Shown here one piece after another: positions 36,556 through 44,905 of a DNA stretch of 64,000 nucleotides (the stretch's first letter is position 1; each line of letters starts with the position of its first letter). Under the pieces are notes generated by a model that saw nothing but the letters and a program-made list of their open reading frames with translations, was not told the origin of the DNA and did not search any database. This DNA comes from Stenotrophomonas raiganjensis (SeqCode) (GTDB lineage: Bacteria; Pseudomonadota; Gammaproteobacteria; Xanthomonadales; Xanthomonadaceae), in the NCBI RefSeq assembly GCF_030658505.1, contig NZ_JAUTXR010000180.1:248001-312000 (forward strand), written 5' to 3'. Made by a program: the position numbers and the translations under genes.

Positions 36556-37167
36556 ATGATCCTGAGCTGGAAGACCCCGATCCACTACAACGAGAAGCTG
36601 ATTGGCGCCTATGACGCCCGCATCGGCTCCTATGAGGCGTCCTGCTCCAACTTCGACTACCTCGCCCTGCTGGAGGGGCAGCCTTATCCGCAAACGATGG
36701 ACAGGCCACCCGTGTTCTTCCAGTGCAGCGTGCAGAAGCTGCTGCAGCATGACTGCCTGTGGCTGCTGGGCGGCATTCCCTTGGTATCGGAGCGTCTGGC
36801 GGACTTTCTGGACGCCCAGGCGCCCACTGACATCGAGCTCATCCAACCCCGGCGCCTGGTGGCCGACCATCAGGATGTCGATCAACGGTTCTATATCGTC
36901 AACGCTTCCAGGAGCGTCGAAGCCATCGACCACGCCCGCTCTGAAGCCGAGCGCGACGATGAGGGCAACATCCTCTACTTCAATCAGACCTGGTTTCTCG
37001 ATGCGCCCCCTGTAATGGGCCGGATCGCCAGGGAGGCACAGTCCGGGGATCTACTGATTTCGGCAGGCCTGGCCGATCTGATGATCGACTCAGGCTACAG
37101 AAGCGACAGGGGATTGGGGTTCTATCGCGCCGAACGGCGTTTCATGCCCTACCGTGGCCATGCCTGA
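36556..37167 (+). CDS. Imm11-like (DUF1629) immunity family protein
   Basis: The 203-residue protein contains the Imm11/MXAN_0049 pattern: GGIPLVSERLADFLDAQAPT (usually 'plvSekl..ll'), IELIQPRRLVADHQD, FYIVNASRSVEAIDH and, near the end, GDLLISAGLADLMIDSGYRS with LGFYRAERRF. Imm11 proteins are encoded in polymorphic toxin loci and are thought to neutralise partner toxins; many occur as orphans. No toxin, Rhs or VgrG gene lies in this window, so this is an orphan copy. Confidence 0.65.
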   Translation: MILSWKTPIHYNEKLIGAYDARIGSYEASCSNFDYLALLEGQPYPQTMDRPPVFFQCSVQKLLQHDCLWLLGGIPLVSERLADFLDAQAPTDIELIQPRRLVADHQDVDQRFYIVNASRSVEAIDHARSEAERDDEGNILYFNQTWFLDAPPVMGRIAREAQSGDLLISAGLADLMIDSGYRSDRGLGFYRAERRFMPYRGHA

Positions 37168-37216
37168 ATCAGATCCCGTCCCGATGACCGTGTCCCGGCA
37201 AGCACATCCGAGGATG

Positions 37217-37288
37217 GCGCGCTTGTCCGAATCGAACCGATGGCCTGCTGTTTACAGGCACTTGCTCCATCTACCGTGCTGAAGCGGC
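37217..37288 (-). pseudogene. degenerate tRNA-Thr copy
   Basis: This stretch aligns along its length with the intact tRNA-Thr at 38169-38244, including the blocks TCCGAATCGAAC, CTGTTTAC and GAAGCGGCAT (plus strand). It has a one-base deletion in the anticodon loop, and a broken D arm and T stem. Similarity continues about 35 bp beyond the tRNA 5' end (GGTGCxCCAGCGGC). It cannot fold into a working tRNA. It looks like a relic of a duplication or of integration at the tRNA gene. Confidence 0.75.
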
Positions 37289-37466
37289 ATGCGAGGTGCG
37301 CCAGCGGCCGGGCCCGCGAACCCAGGAGGGAGCGATATACGGACTCGAACGCTTCCGGAAGGCTGTAGTGATCCAAACCCGGGGCAGAACAACGTGCAGC
37401 GACGCAGTTGCGCTGCACCTGACACGGCGTCCTACAATCTCAATCTCACTGCATCGGACGCAGTCA

Positions 37467-38111
37467 ATGAAACTCCGCCAGCTTGACCTGAGTGCAACCT
37501 GTTTGGCCGTGCAACCGCCCGGCGCGGCGCCCTTCCGGCACACCGCACACCATGTGGCCGAGGTATTCATGGCATTCCTGCCCGACATTGAGTTGAATCG
37601 CAGCAGCAAGATAGCGATCGGCTTCGGACCTCGTGGCGAGGATGAGATTTTCGACGGAATGCTGGGCACGACCTCGCGTTACATCGAGGATTTCGACTTC
37701 GCACGATTCGAAGCCTTGGACGCACACGGCAAGGACGAGGCGCTGTTGGAAGCACTCACTGACGTACTACTCAGCCTGCCCGGCGCTGATACAGTCAGAG
37801 AGCATATTGAAGCGGCGCGCGTGCAGACCCTGGAAAGCGGATTCACCCACCGGGCGCTGGTCAAGAAGCTGAGCCAGCGCTCCACCACGCATGCGGTACG
37901 CGTGCATCGCGTGCTGGGCCGTGCATGCGGTGAAACCTGGTACTGCGAGATTATCGACCGCAGCAACGGAAGCCGCGTCGAGGTACCGATGGGCGACACG
38001 CCCGGCTATCTGGACCGACGCGAGTTCTTCGCCAGTTCACGACTGGACGATGGGGCATTCACGGTGTTTTCCCGGTTGAAGAGGGAATCGTTCCGGCATC
38101 CATTGGGCTAG
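37467..38111 (+). CDS. hypothetical protein between tRNA-Thr and its relic
   Basis: The 214-residue protein (MKLRQLDLSATCLAVQPPGA) is soluble, with no signal peptide. The middle is acidic and helical (ARFEALDAHGKDEALLEALT). The end (GETWYCEIIDRSNGSRVEVP ... FTVFSRLKRE) is strand-rich. I do not recognise it. It lies between the degenerate and the intact tRNA-Thr, so it is probably acquired. The chosen ATG lacks a strong ribosome binding site. Confidence 0.5.
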   Translation: MKLRQLDLSATCLAVQPPGAAPFRHTAHHVAEVFMAFLPDIELNRSSKIAIGFGPRGEDEIFDGMLGTTSRYIEDFDFARFEALDAHGKDEALLEALTDVLLSLPGADTVREHIEAARVQTLESGFTHRALVKKLSQRSTTHAVRVHRVLGRACGETWYCEIIDRSNGSRVEVPMGDTPGYLDRREFFASSRLDDGAFTVFSRLKRESFRHPLG

Positions 38112-38168
38112 GCGCCGCCGGCTCAGGTGACGTTCCTGCCGGTCGTGCTGCCCACCTTGCCGGCAGAG

Positions 38169-38244
38169 TGGTGCCGCTTATCCGAATCGAACGGATGACC
38201 TACTGTTTACAAGACAGTTGCTCTACCAACTGAGCTAAAGCGGC
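38169..38244 (-). tRNA. tRNA-Thr (TGT anticodon)
   Basis: The minus strand gives a complete cloverleaf of 76 nt: acceptor GCCGCTT / AAGCGGC with discriminator A, D arm AGCTCAGTTGGTAGAGC, anticodon arm CTGTCTTGTAAACAG with TGT, and T arm ATCCGTTCGATTCGGAT. The 3' CCA is encoded. A decayed copy lies 0.95 kb away. Confidence 0.95.
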
Positions 38245-38285
38245 ATGGGTGGTGCACCAGCGGCAGCGCCGCGGTCCGGGGGATT

Positions 38286-39146
38286 CTAGCGCAATCGTGC
38301 GCATTCCAGCGACCGGCTCTGCGCCGCCCCGCTGCGCTGCTGGGCCTGGGCCGGCTGCGTGCCCACCGACAGCTGCCCTTCCAGCCACCATTGGCCGGCG
38401 TCGCCGCTGGCCACCAGGCGCGGTTGGAAGCCGGCGGCCTGCACCGCTGCCATGCGGCGCTCGGCACCTTCGCGGTTGCGGTACTGGCCCAGCGCCACGG
38501 CGTTGATGTCCTCGCCCTGGCTGATGATGTAGTAGTCGCTCAGGCCGGCAGCCACGATACGCTTGACCGTGGCCTGCGCCTCGTCGCGATTGGCGGCGGC
38601 CGGCAACAGCACGCGGTAGCGGGCTCCGCCGCTGGCAGCAGGCTGTTCGCGCAGCCGTACCTGGCTGAGCACGGTACCGGCCTTGCCCTGTGCACTGGTC
38701 GCAGCGGCACGGTCTGCGAACGGGCCCAGCGCGACGCAGCGCGGCGGCTCGGCAGCCGCAGGCGAAGCTGCGGGCTTTTCCGGTGCCGGTACGGGCGCAG
38801 GTAGTGTTACCGGCTTGGCAGCGGCGGCAATCGATGCAGCGGCAGGCGCAGCCTCGGCCGTCTGCGGCTTGGCAACGTCCGGCTTGGCCGGCACCGCCGG
38901 CGCAGGCGTCGCCGACACGGCCGTTTTCGCCGCCGGTTCGCGCTCCACCAGCGGCGCGGTCGGGGCGGCAGCGGTGGCCTCGGCTGCGGCATTGGCATCC
39001 ACGCCACCGGGCACCCAGCGCAGCTCGGCCACGCCAGCCGGTTGCGGCGGCGGCGCAGGCGGTTGCGGCGCTTCGCGCAGCAGCCACCAGCAGGCGACGC
39101 CAAGATTGAGGATGGCCAGTACGACGATCAGGGCACGGGTCAGCAT
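38286..39146 (-). CDS. SPOR domain-containing membrane protein
   Basis: The 286-residue protein has an N-terminal helix (ALIVVLAILNLGVACWWLL), a long Ala/Pro-rich linker (about residues 25-130), and a C-terminal SPOR domain (RCVALGPFADRAAATSAQGK ... VALGQYRNREGAERRMAAVQ). SPOR domains bind denuded peptidoglycan at division septa. It follows coaX and birA on the same strand with short gaps, the usual xanthomonad birA-coaX-SPOR operon. Confidence 0.88.
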   Translation of the reverse strand: MLTRALIVVLAILNLGVACWWLLREAPQPPAPPPQPAGVAELRWVPGGVDANAAAEATAAAPTAPLVEREPAAKTAVSATPAPAVPAKPDVAKPQTAEAAPAAASIAAAAKPVTLPAPVPAPEKPAASPAAAEPPRCVALGPFADRAAATSAQGKAGTVLSQVRLREQPAASGGARYRVLLPAAANRDEAQATVKRIVAAGLSDYYIISQGEDINAVALGQYRNREGAERRMAAVQAAGFQPRLVASGDAGQWWLEGQLSVGTQPAQAQQRSGAAQSRSLECARLR

Positions 39147-39155
39147 GCGCGGATA

Positions 39156-39887
39156 CTAGCCTGCGGGCTGGTGCACCGCCCAGCGGGCGAGGCCATCCAG
39201 CACCAGCGAAGGGTGGTAGTCGGCGCCAGGCAGCAGCGGCAGCAGCGCTGGTGCGCCACCACCATGCACCAGCAGCGACGGTGCCACGCCCAGCCGCGCT
39301 TGTGCCTGCTGCGCGCTGCGTTCGATCAGCGCCACGGCGGCGCCATCGCAGCCGGAGGCCAACGCATCGGCGGTGTCGTTGGCGAATTCACTGTAGTCGC
39401 CGCCGGTAGCGGGCAGCTGCACCGCACGCGCGTGCAGCGCTTCGCGCATGGTGGTGGGCGATGCGGAAATGCGGCCACCGTGGTGCTGGCCGTCGGCGTC
39501 GAGCAGATCGATCGTCAGTGCGGTGCCCACCCCGACCACCAGCACCGGGCGCTGCGCCTTGGCCGCAGCCAGCAGGGCCAGGAAGCGGTCCACACCGAAT
39601 TTTTCGGGCTTGGCATAGGCAATGCGCACACCGGCGCATTCGGCGCTGGTACGCACCACGTGCACGTGCTCGAAGCGGCGCTGCAGCTGGTCCAGCATGG
39701 CGCTGGTCAGGGACGGCGCGGCCACGCTGGCCACGAACGCGGTGCGGCCGCTGGGCAGGCTGTGCGGCGGCTGCCCGGCCATGCCTTCGGCACCATGCGC
39801 CCAGGCCTGCACGTCACCGGCACGTTCACCCTGCAACGGCGCGAACTTGAAGCGCGAGTTGCCCAGGTCGAACAACCAATCGCTCAT
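39156..39887 (-). CDS. coaX: type III pantothenate kinase
   Basis: The 243-residue protein carries the CoaX signatures DLGNSRFKFAPL (phosphate loop), VDRFLALLAA and VVGVGTALTIDLLDADG. It phosphorylates pantothenate in the first step of coenzyme A synthesis and is insensitive to CoA feedback in this class. Its start overlaps the birA stop by 4 bp. That coupling of biotin and CoA genes is common in proteobacteria. Confidence 0.93.
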   Translation of the reverse strand: MSDWLFDLGNSRFKFAPLQGERAGDVQAWAHGAEGMAGQPPHSLPSGRTAFVASVAAPSLTSAMLDQLQRRFEHVHVVRTSAECAGVRIAYAKPEKFGVDRFLALLAAAKAQRPVLVVGVGTALTIDLLDADGQHHGGRISASPTTMREALHARAVQLPATGGDYSEFANDTADALASGCDGAAVALIERSAQQAQARLGVAPSLLVHGGGAPALLPLLPGADYHPSLVLDGLARWAVHQPAG

Positions 39888-40864
39888 GCCGCCCTCACGC
39901 TGACTTCGCCGGCGTGCAGCAGGCGTTCCTGGCCATCGATGTGCACGCGCAGCGCGCCGTCATCGGCCAGGCCAAGTGCGGTGCCGTGCTGCCACTGTCC
40001 CTCCAGTTCCACCCGTACTTCGCGGCCGGCCAGCATGTCGAAGGCGGCGTAGCGCGGCAGGAACGGGGCCAGCCCTTCGCGGTCGAATTCTTCCAGTGCC
40101 GGCAGCAGGCGCGCGAGTACCGCGGCGACCACCACGTTGCGGTCCACAGGCTTGCCGGCCAGGGTATCCAGATCCACCCACGGCTGGGTGATCTGCTCAG
40201 CGAACGACGGCGGCATGTGGGTGTTGATGCCGATGCCGATCACCGCGCGCGCCGGGCCGGCGTACTCTCCACCGCCCTCGGCCAGCAGGCCGACCAGCTT
40301 GCGCTTGCCATCGACGATCAGGTCGTTCGGCCACTTCAGCTGGGCCTGGGTGTAGCCCAGGTCATGCAGCGCCTCGGCCACGGCAATACCGGCCACCAGG
40401 CTGAGCCCGGCCAGACGGCCGAGTCCACCGGAGAACAGGCGCAGCACCGAGAGGTAGATATGCGCGGCCAACGGCGAGGCCCAGCTGCGGCCACGACGGC
40501 CGCGGCCGCCGGTCTGGCGCTCGGCCAGCAGGACGCTGACCCCGCGCTGGGGCGCGCTGCAACGCAGCAATTCGGCGTTGGTCGAGTCCACCGTCCAGGC
40601 CACCTGCAGGTCGTGCAGCAGCGGCAGCACCGCGGCCGGCAGGCCGGCGCGGATCGCGTCCGGGTCCAGCAGGTCGACCGGGCGGGTCAGGCCGTAGCCT
40701 TCGCCGGCACGCCCCTCAACGTCTACACCGGCAGCCCTAAGTCCTTGAATCCGCTTCCAAATCGCCGCCCGGGTCTGGCCCAGCTCACGGGCCAGGGCGT
40801 CGCCGGACAGGCGACCGGCAGCGAGTTTGGCCAGCAATTGGCGATCGTCCACGGCAGCTTCCAC
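39884..40864 (-). CDS. birA: bifunctional biotin--protein ligase / biotin operon repressor
   Basis: The 326-residue protein has an N-terminal winged helix (GDALARELGQTRAAIWKRIQ, residues about 15-60), the catalytic biotinylation domain with ERQTGGRGRRGRSWASP and the KWPNDLIVDGKRKLVGLL motif, and a C-terminal SH3-like domain. The DNA-binding domain implies a repressor as well as a ligase. It probably starts at a GTG (40862-40864); a second GTG lies four codons downstream. Confidence 0.92.
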   Translation of the reverse strand: MEAAVDDRQLLAKLAAGRLSGDALARELGQTRAAIWKRIQGLRAAGVDVEGRAGEGYGLTRPVDLLDPDAIRAGLPAAVLPLLHDLQVAWTVDSTNAELLRCSAPQRGVSVLLAERQTGGRGRRGRSWASPLAAHIYLSVLRLFSGGLGRLAGLSLVAGIAVAEALHDLGYTQAQLKWPNDLIVDGKRKLVGLLAEGGGEYAGPARAVIGIGINTHMPPSFAEQITQPWVDLDTLAGKPVDRNVVVAAVLARLLPALEEFDREGLAPFLPRYAAFDMLAGREVRVELEGQWQHGTALGLADDGALRVHIDGQERLLHAGEVSVRAA

Positions 40865-40996
40865 GAAGTCAGGAAGGAATTATGCGGGAAAGCCGCCAGC
40901 GACGCCCGCCACGCTGGGTTCCGCAGGGGCTTCCAACGGGGCGCCGGGTTCGGGCTAGAATCGGGAACTCACCTTCCCTTAACGTGGATGTCGTCA

Positions 40997-41281
40997 ATGC
41001 GCCGTTATGCCCATTGCCTGATCCTGCTGATGATGCCCTTCGCGGCGTCTGCGACAGCAGCGCTGGACGACAGCCGCGGCGCCTGCGTGTCGTCCAACGG
41101 TGACGCCGCCTCGCAGCGCGCGCCGACCGCGACCGCCTCGGCTGCCACCACCAAGCCTGCAGCGGTGCGCCCGGCGACCAACAGTGCCACCAGCACCGGC
41201 GGCGGTGGCAGCGACGACGACGTGCTGCAGCGCATCCGCGCACCGAAGTGGCACAGCTACCTGCCGGGAATGTTCCGCTGA
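40997..41281 (+). CDS. small secreted hypothetical protein
   Basis: The 94-residue product has a signal peptide (RRYAHCLILLMMPFAASATA), then a Ser/Thr/Ala-rich disordered stretch and the end DDDVLQRIRAPKWHSYLPGM. An in-frame ATG nine bases upstream (40988) is possible; GGA at the right spacing favours 40997. The gene is divergent from birA. Its last 34 bases overlap the next gene. No family is recognised. Confidence 0.6.
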   Translation: MRRYAHCLILLMMPFAASATAALDDSRGACVSSNGDAASQRAPTATASAATTKPAAVRPATNSATSTGGGGSDDDVLQRIRAPKWHSYLPGMFR

Positions 41282-42036
41282 TCAAGTCGTTGCTGCAGTG
41301 GCTGCGGCCTGCGCCGCGGCCGATCGACGATGCACTGTGGGATGAGGCTTGCCGCCGCGCGGTCTGGCTGCACGGCCTGGATGACGAGCGCCGTGCGCAA
41401 TTGCGCGTACTGGCCACGCGCTTCCTGCACGAGAAGACCATTACTCCGATCGGCGAGCTGCAGTTGCAGGCCGGCGATGGCGTACTGTTGGCCGCGCTGT
41501 GCTGCCTGCCGCTGCTGGAGTTCGGCGAAGTGGGCCTGCAAGGCTGGTCGCAGCTGATCGTCTACCCGGATGCGTTCCGCGTGCACCGCAGCCACATGGA
41601 TGCCGCCGGCGTACTGCACGAATGGGATGACGAGCTGATTGGCGAGTCGTGGGACAGCGGTCCGTTGATCCTGTCCTGGGCCGATGTGCAGGCCGACCTG
41701 GCTGCGCCGCACGAGGGCTACTGCGTGGCCGTGCATGAGATGGTGCACAAGCTGGACGCGCTGGATGGCGCAATGGACGGCACGCCGCCGCTGCCGCGCG
41801 CATGGCAGCGCGAATGGGCCGGCACCTTCCAGCGCGCGTACGATGCGTTCTGCGCGCAGGTGGATGCGGGCAAAGAGACGCTGATCGATCCGTATGCGGC
41901 CGAGGCACCGGAGGAATTCTTCGCGGTAGCCAGCGAGTACCACTTCTCCGCGCCGGACCTGCTGCAGCAGGCGCTGCCGGAAGTGGCCGCACAGCTGCGG
42001 CGGTTCTATGGCGAGCCGCCGAAGATGGTGGGGTGA
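41248..42036 (+). CDS. mtfA: MtfA-like zinc-dependent peptidase
   Basis: The protein (up to 262 residues) has the MtfA (DUF980/PF06167) motifs: GWSQLIVYPDAF, GPLILSWADV and the zinc site VAVHEMVHKLDALDGAMDG with downstream EEFFAVASEYHF. E. coli MtfA binds the repressor Mlc and so tunes glucose uptake; its fold is like anthrax lethal factor. The true start is uncertain: GTG at 41248 is given, but a rare CTG or TTG at about 41278-41290 would give a product starting near IKSLLQWLRP, as in homologues. Confidence 0.88.
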   Translation: MAQLPAGNVPLIKSLLQWLRPAPRPIDDALWDEACRRAVWLHGLDDERRAQLRVLATRFLHEKTITPIGELQLQAGDGVLLAALCCLPLLEFGEVGLQGWSQLIVYPDAFRVHRSHMDAAGVLHEWDDELIGESWDSGPLILSWADVQADLAAPHEGYCVAVHEMVHKLDALDGAMDGTPPLPRAWQREWAGTFQRAYDAFCAQVDAGKETLIDPYAAEAPEEFFAVASEYHFSAPDLLQQALPEVAAQLRRFYGEPPKMVG

Positions 42037-42042
42037 TTCGTT

Positions 42043-42093
42043 CGCCGGGCATGGCCCGGCGCTACCGGTAATGCGCACGGGCGATGCCCGGCG
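42043..42093. repeat. SMAG-like GTAG palindromes
   Basis: GCCGGGCATGGCCCGGCGCTAC at 42043-42064 is a GTAG-class palindrome (seen from the other strand). An inverted, less perfect partner (GGTA...GGGCGATGCCCGGCGG) follows. They lie between converging mtfA and phoQ. Confidence 0.75.
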
Positions 42094-42109
42094 GACGGGA
42101 ACGCGCGGT

Positions 42110-43534
42110 TTACGGCCCCGGCGGCAGGCGCACTTCGAAGCGGGCGCCACCCAGTTCGCTGGAGCGGCCGACGGCCAGCTCGCCGCGGTAATCCTTGATC
42201 AGGTCCTGCACGATCGACAGGCCGATGCCGTGGCCCTGCACGCGCTCGTCACCACGCACGCCACGCTGCAGCACCTTGCCGATGTCGTCCGGGGCAATGC
42301 CCGGGCCATCGTCGTCCACGGCCAGCAGCAGGCCGGCGCGGCGCGCATTCGGGGCCGGCAACGGCTGCGCGGTCAGCAGTACGCGGCGGTTGGCCCACTT
42401 GAACGCGTTCTCCAACAGGTTGCCGAGCAGTTCCTGCAGGTCACCCGGTTCGCCGTGGAAGCGCGCGGCCGGATCGATGTCGAATTCGCACAGCACCCCC
42501 TTCGCGGCGTAGACCTTTTCCAGGCCCCGCACGATTTCCTCGGCGTTGGATTCGATCGGCAGCGGGGCGGAGAACAGCTTGTGGCCCGACGACGCCGCGC
42601 GTGCCAGCTGGTACGAGACCAGGTTGTTCATGCGCTGCAGCTGCACGTCCAGTTCCTCGCGCAGCGCGCCATCGCCGGCGCCGCTGTCCATCTGCGTGCG
42701 CAGCACCGCGATCGGCGTCTTCAGGCTGTGCGCCAGGTCGGCCAGGGTATTGCGCTGGCGCTCCAGGTTCTCGCGCTCGCTTTCGATGAAGGCGTTGATG
42801 CTGTCGGTCAGCGGTTCCAGCTCGCGCGGGTGGCGTTCGCTCATGCGCTCGGTCTCGCCGCGCTGCACCTTGGTCAGCTCGGTGATCACGCGGCGCAGCG
42901 GGCGCAGGCTCCACTGCAGGATGACCGTCTGCAGCAGCAGCAGGATCAGGCCGATGCCGCCCAGGTAGAACCAGACCCGGCTGCGGAACACCCGCAGCTG
43001 CGCGCCCAGTGCGCGCGAGTCTTCCATCACGTAGATGGTGTACGGGAATTCGGTGGCGGGGTCGGCGTCGGCGTCCCACACCAGGCCCAGGCCATAGCGG
43101 TACACCGAGCCCTGGCTGCCATCGATCTGGATCATCGGCAGCGGGCCTTCGAACACTTCCTGGCGCGGCGCCAGCAGGCCGCCGCCGACTGTGGGCAGCA
43201 TCGGACCTTCGGCAGACATCGAGTTGCCCTTGCCGTGCGGCATCACCACCTGCAGGTACAGGCCGCTGCCCGGCACGTCGAAGCGCGAATCCGGCGGCTG
43301 CTCGCGGATGTACAGCGAGCGGTCGCGGGTGAAGTCGATGCCGGCCGCGTAGGCGGTGGCGTAGTTCTTCAGGCGCTCACGCAGGTTCGCCTTCGCCGTG
43401 TCGGCGAAGGCGGCGTCGAGCGCGTAACCGGCCAGCGCCAGGAACGCGACCAGGCCCACGGACGCGGCGAACATCTGGCGCGCCTGCAGTGAGCGCGGCC
43501 GCCAGCGTCGGAAGAACCACAGACGGCCGGACAT
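42110..43534 (-). CDS. phoQ: PhoQ-like sensor histidine kinase
   Basis: The 474-residue kinase has two membrane helices (about residues 20-40 and 190-212) flanking a periplasmic sensor, a HAMP-like stretch, the phospho-acceptor His in NTLADLAHSLKTPIAVL, and an ATPase domain with LLGNLLENAFKWA, DDDGPGI and GHGIGLSIVQDL. It pairs with the adjacent PhoP. In Stenotrophomonas and Xanthomonas PhoPQ responds to low divalent cations and antimicrobial peptides. Confidence 0.9.
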   Translation of the reverse strand: MSGRLWFFRRWRPRSLQARQMFAASVGLVAFLALAGYALDAAFADTAKANLRERLKNYATAYAAGIDFTRDRSLYIREQPPDSRFDVPGSGLYLQVVMPHGKGNSMSAEGPMLPTVGGGLLAPRQEVFEGPLPMIQIDGSQGSVYRYGLGLVWDADADPATEFPYTIYVMEDSRALGAQLRVFRSRVWFYLGGIGLILLLLQTVILQWSLRPLRRVITELTKVQRGETERMSERHPRELEPLTDSINAFIESERENLERQRNTLADLAHSLKTPIAVLRTQMDSGAGDGALREELDVQLQRMNNLVSYQLARAASSGHKLFSAPLPIESNAEEIVRGLEKVYAAKGVLCEFDIDPAARFHGEPGDLQELLGNLLENAFKWANRRVLLTAQPLPAPNARRAGLLLAVDDDGPGIAPDDIGKVLQRGVRGDERVQGHGIGLSIVQDLIKDYRGELAVGRSSELGGARFEVRLPPGP

Positions 43535-43559
43535 CGTGTTATCGCCAGGGTGAGCCGGC

Positions 43560-44243
43560 TCAGCCCTCGTTGCGCGGAATCGCGAAACGGTAGCCGCGGC
43601 CGCGCACGGTCTCGATCGGCTTCAGTTCGCCATCCGGGTCCAGCTTCTTGCGCAGGCGGCCGATGAAGACCTCCAGCACGTTCGAGTCGCGGTCGAAGTC
43701 CTGCTGGTAGATGTGCTCGGTGAGGTCGGCCTTGGAGACCAGTTCACCGGCGTGCATCATCAGGTACTCCAGCACCTTGTACTCGTAGCTGGTCAGGTCG
43801 ACATTGCTGCCGGCGACGCTGACGGTCTGGGCGGCGAGATCCAGCGCAACCGGACCGCATTCCAGGGTCGGCTTGCTCCAGCCGGCGGCGCGGCGCAGCA
43901 GCGCGTTGACGCGGGCCAGCAGTTCTTCGACGTGGAACGGCTTGACCAGATAGTCGTCGGCGCCCTGCTTCAGGCCCTCGACCTTGTCCTGCCAGCTCGA
44001 ACGCGCGGTCAGGATCAGCACCGGGAACTTCTTGCCTTCGTCACGCAGGGCCTTGATCAGCTCCATGCCCGACATCTTGGGCAGGCCGAGGTCGATGATG
44101 CCGACATCGAACGGGACTTCGCGCCCCATGTAGAGGCCTTCCTCGCCGTCCTGCGCAGCATCGACGGCAAAGCCTTCGCGCTTGAGCCGGGCTGCCAGGG
44201 TCTCACGCAGCGGGGCTTCGTCTTCGACCAGAAGGATACGCAT
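43560..44243 (-). CDS. phoP: PhoP-like OmpR-family response regulator
   Basis: The 227-residue protein has a receiver domain (Asp51 in IIDLGLPKMSG; Lys in YLVKPF) and a winged-helix domain ending VFIGRLRKKLDPDGELKPIE ... RGRGYRFAI. It lies 25 bp upstream of phoQ and is transcribed first. A small secreted protein gene precedes it on the same strand. Confidence 0.92.
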   Translation of the reverse strand: MRILLVEDEAPLRETLAARLKREGFAVDAAQDGEEGLYMGREVPFDVGIIDLGLPKMSGMELIKALRDEGKKFPVLILTARSSWQDKVEGLKQGADDYLVKPFHVEELLARVNALLRRAAGWSKPTLECGPVALDLAAQTVSVAGSNVDLTSYEYKVLEYLMMHAGELVSKADLTEHIYQQDFDRDSNVLEVFIGRLRKKLDPDGELKPIETVRGRGYRFAIPRNEG

Positions 44244-44317
44244 GAACTCTCCCTAGTGTCCTGGGTGTGGCCCGGAGGCCTGTGGGGTACGGGTTGTATA
44301 GCGACGACTATCCCTGT

Positions 44318-44692
44318 TCAGGGGTTATCGCCGCGTAGTGATGACATATCCGACCGCGGCGTGCGCGGCTGTGAACGCGACGGGGCAGGGTCGTCCATGT
44401 AGCGGACCCGGCCCCGGTCGTCCATGTACTTCACCCGGTTGATGTCACGACCATCGAACGGCACACGCTCGGCGCCGAGGATGTGACCGCCGGTGGTGCG
44501 CTGCACGCGGCGCACGGCATCGGACAGCGAACGCTCGTCGCCACGGTTGCCGCGCTCGCCCCGCTCCATCATTTCCGCCCGCGCCTGCTCGCCACGCGGC
44601 GGCTGTTGCGCCAGCGCCGAAGACAGCGGCGCAGCCGACAGCACCACGCAGGTGGCCAGGGCAATGCGGCAATGGAAGGGAGCGGAAGACAT
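44318..44692 (-). CDS. secreted small protein upstream of phoPQ
   Basis: The 124-residue product has a signal peptide (FHCRIALATCVVLSAAPLSS, then ALA). A charged region and the duplicated short motif KYMDDRGRVRYMDD near the C-terminus follow. The segment LSDAVRRVQRTTGGHILGAE has the look of a PepSY-type core, commonly found beside two-component systems. It lies 75 bp before phoP on the same strand, so it may be in the phoPQ transcript. Confidence 0.7.
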   Translation of the reverse strand: MSSAPFHCRIALATCVVLSAAPLSSALAQQPPRGEQARAEMMERGERGNRGDERSLSDAVRRVQRTTGGHILGAERVPFDGRDINRVKYMDDRGRVRYMDDPAPSRSQPRTPRSDMSSLRGDNP

Positions 44693-44905
44693 CGATGCGA
44701 TCCTAGCCGAGCACGGCGATTCGTTCAAAAGTCGTAAATCCGGGTGCCGGATTCGGGACCCGGCGTTTTACAAATCCTTTGCAAATTCTTGGTTTGGGGC
44801 AGTGAATCCGGTCTGAACTTTTCCGGCCCAGCGCCCGTGTTGTTCAGCTAAGTGAACATTCGGGACGAATCGCCGCCCCTTGTCAAGTCAGGAATGTGAC
44901 TGCGG

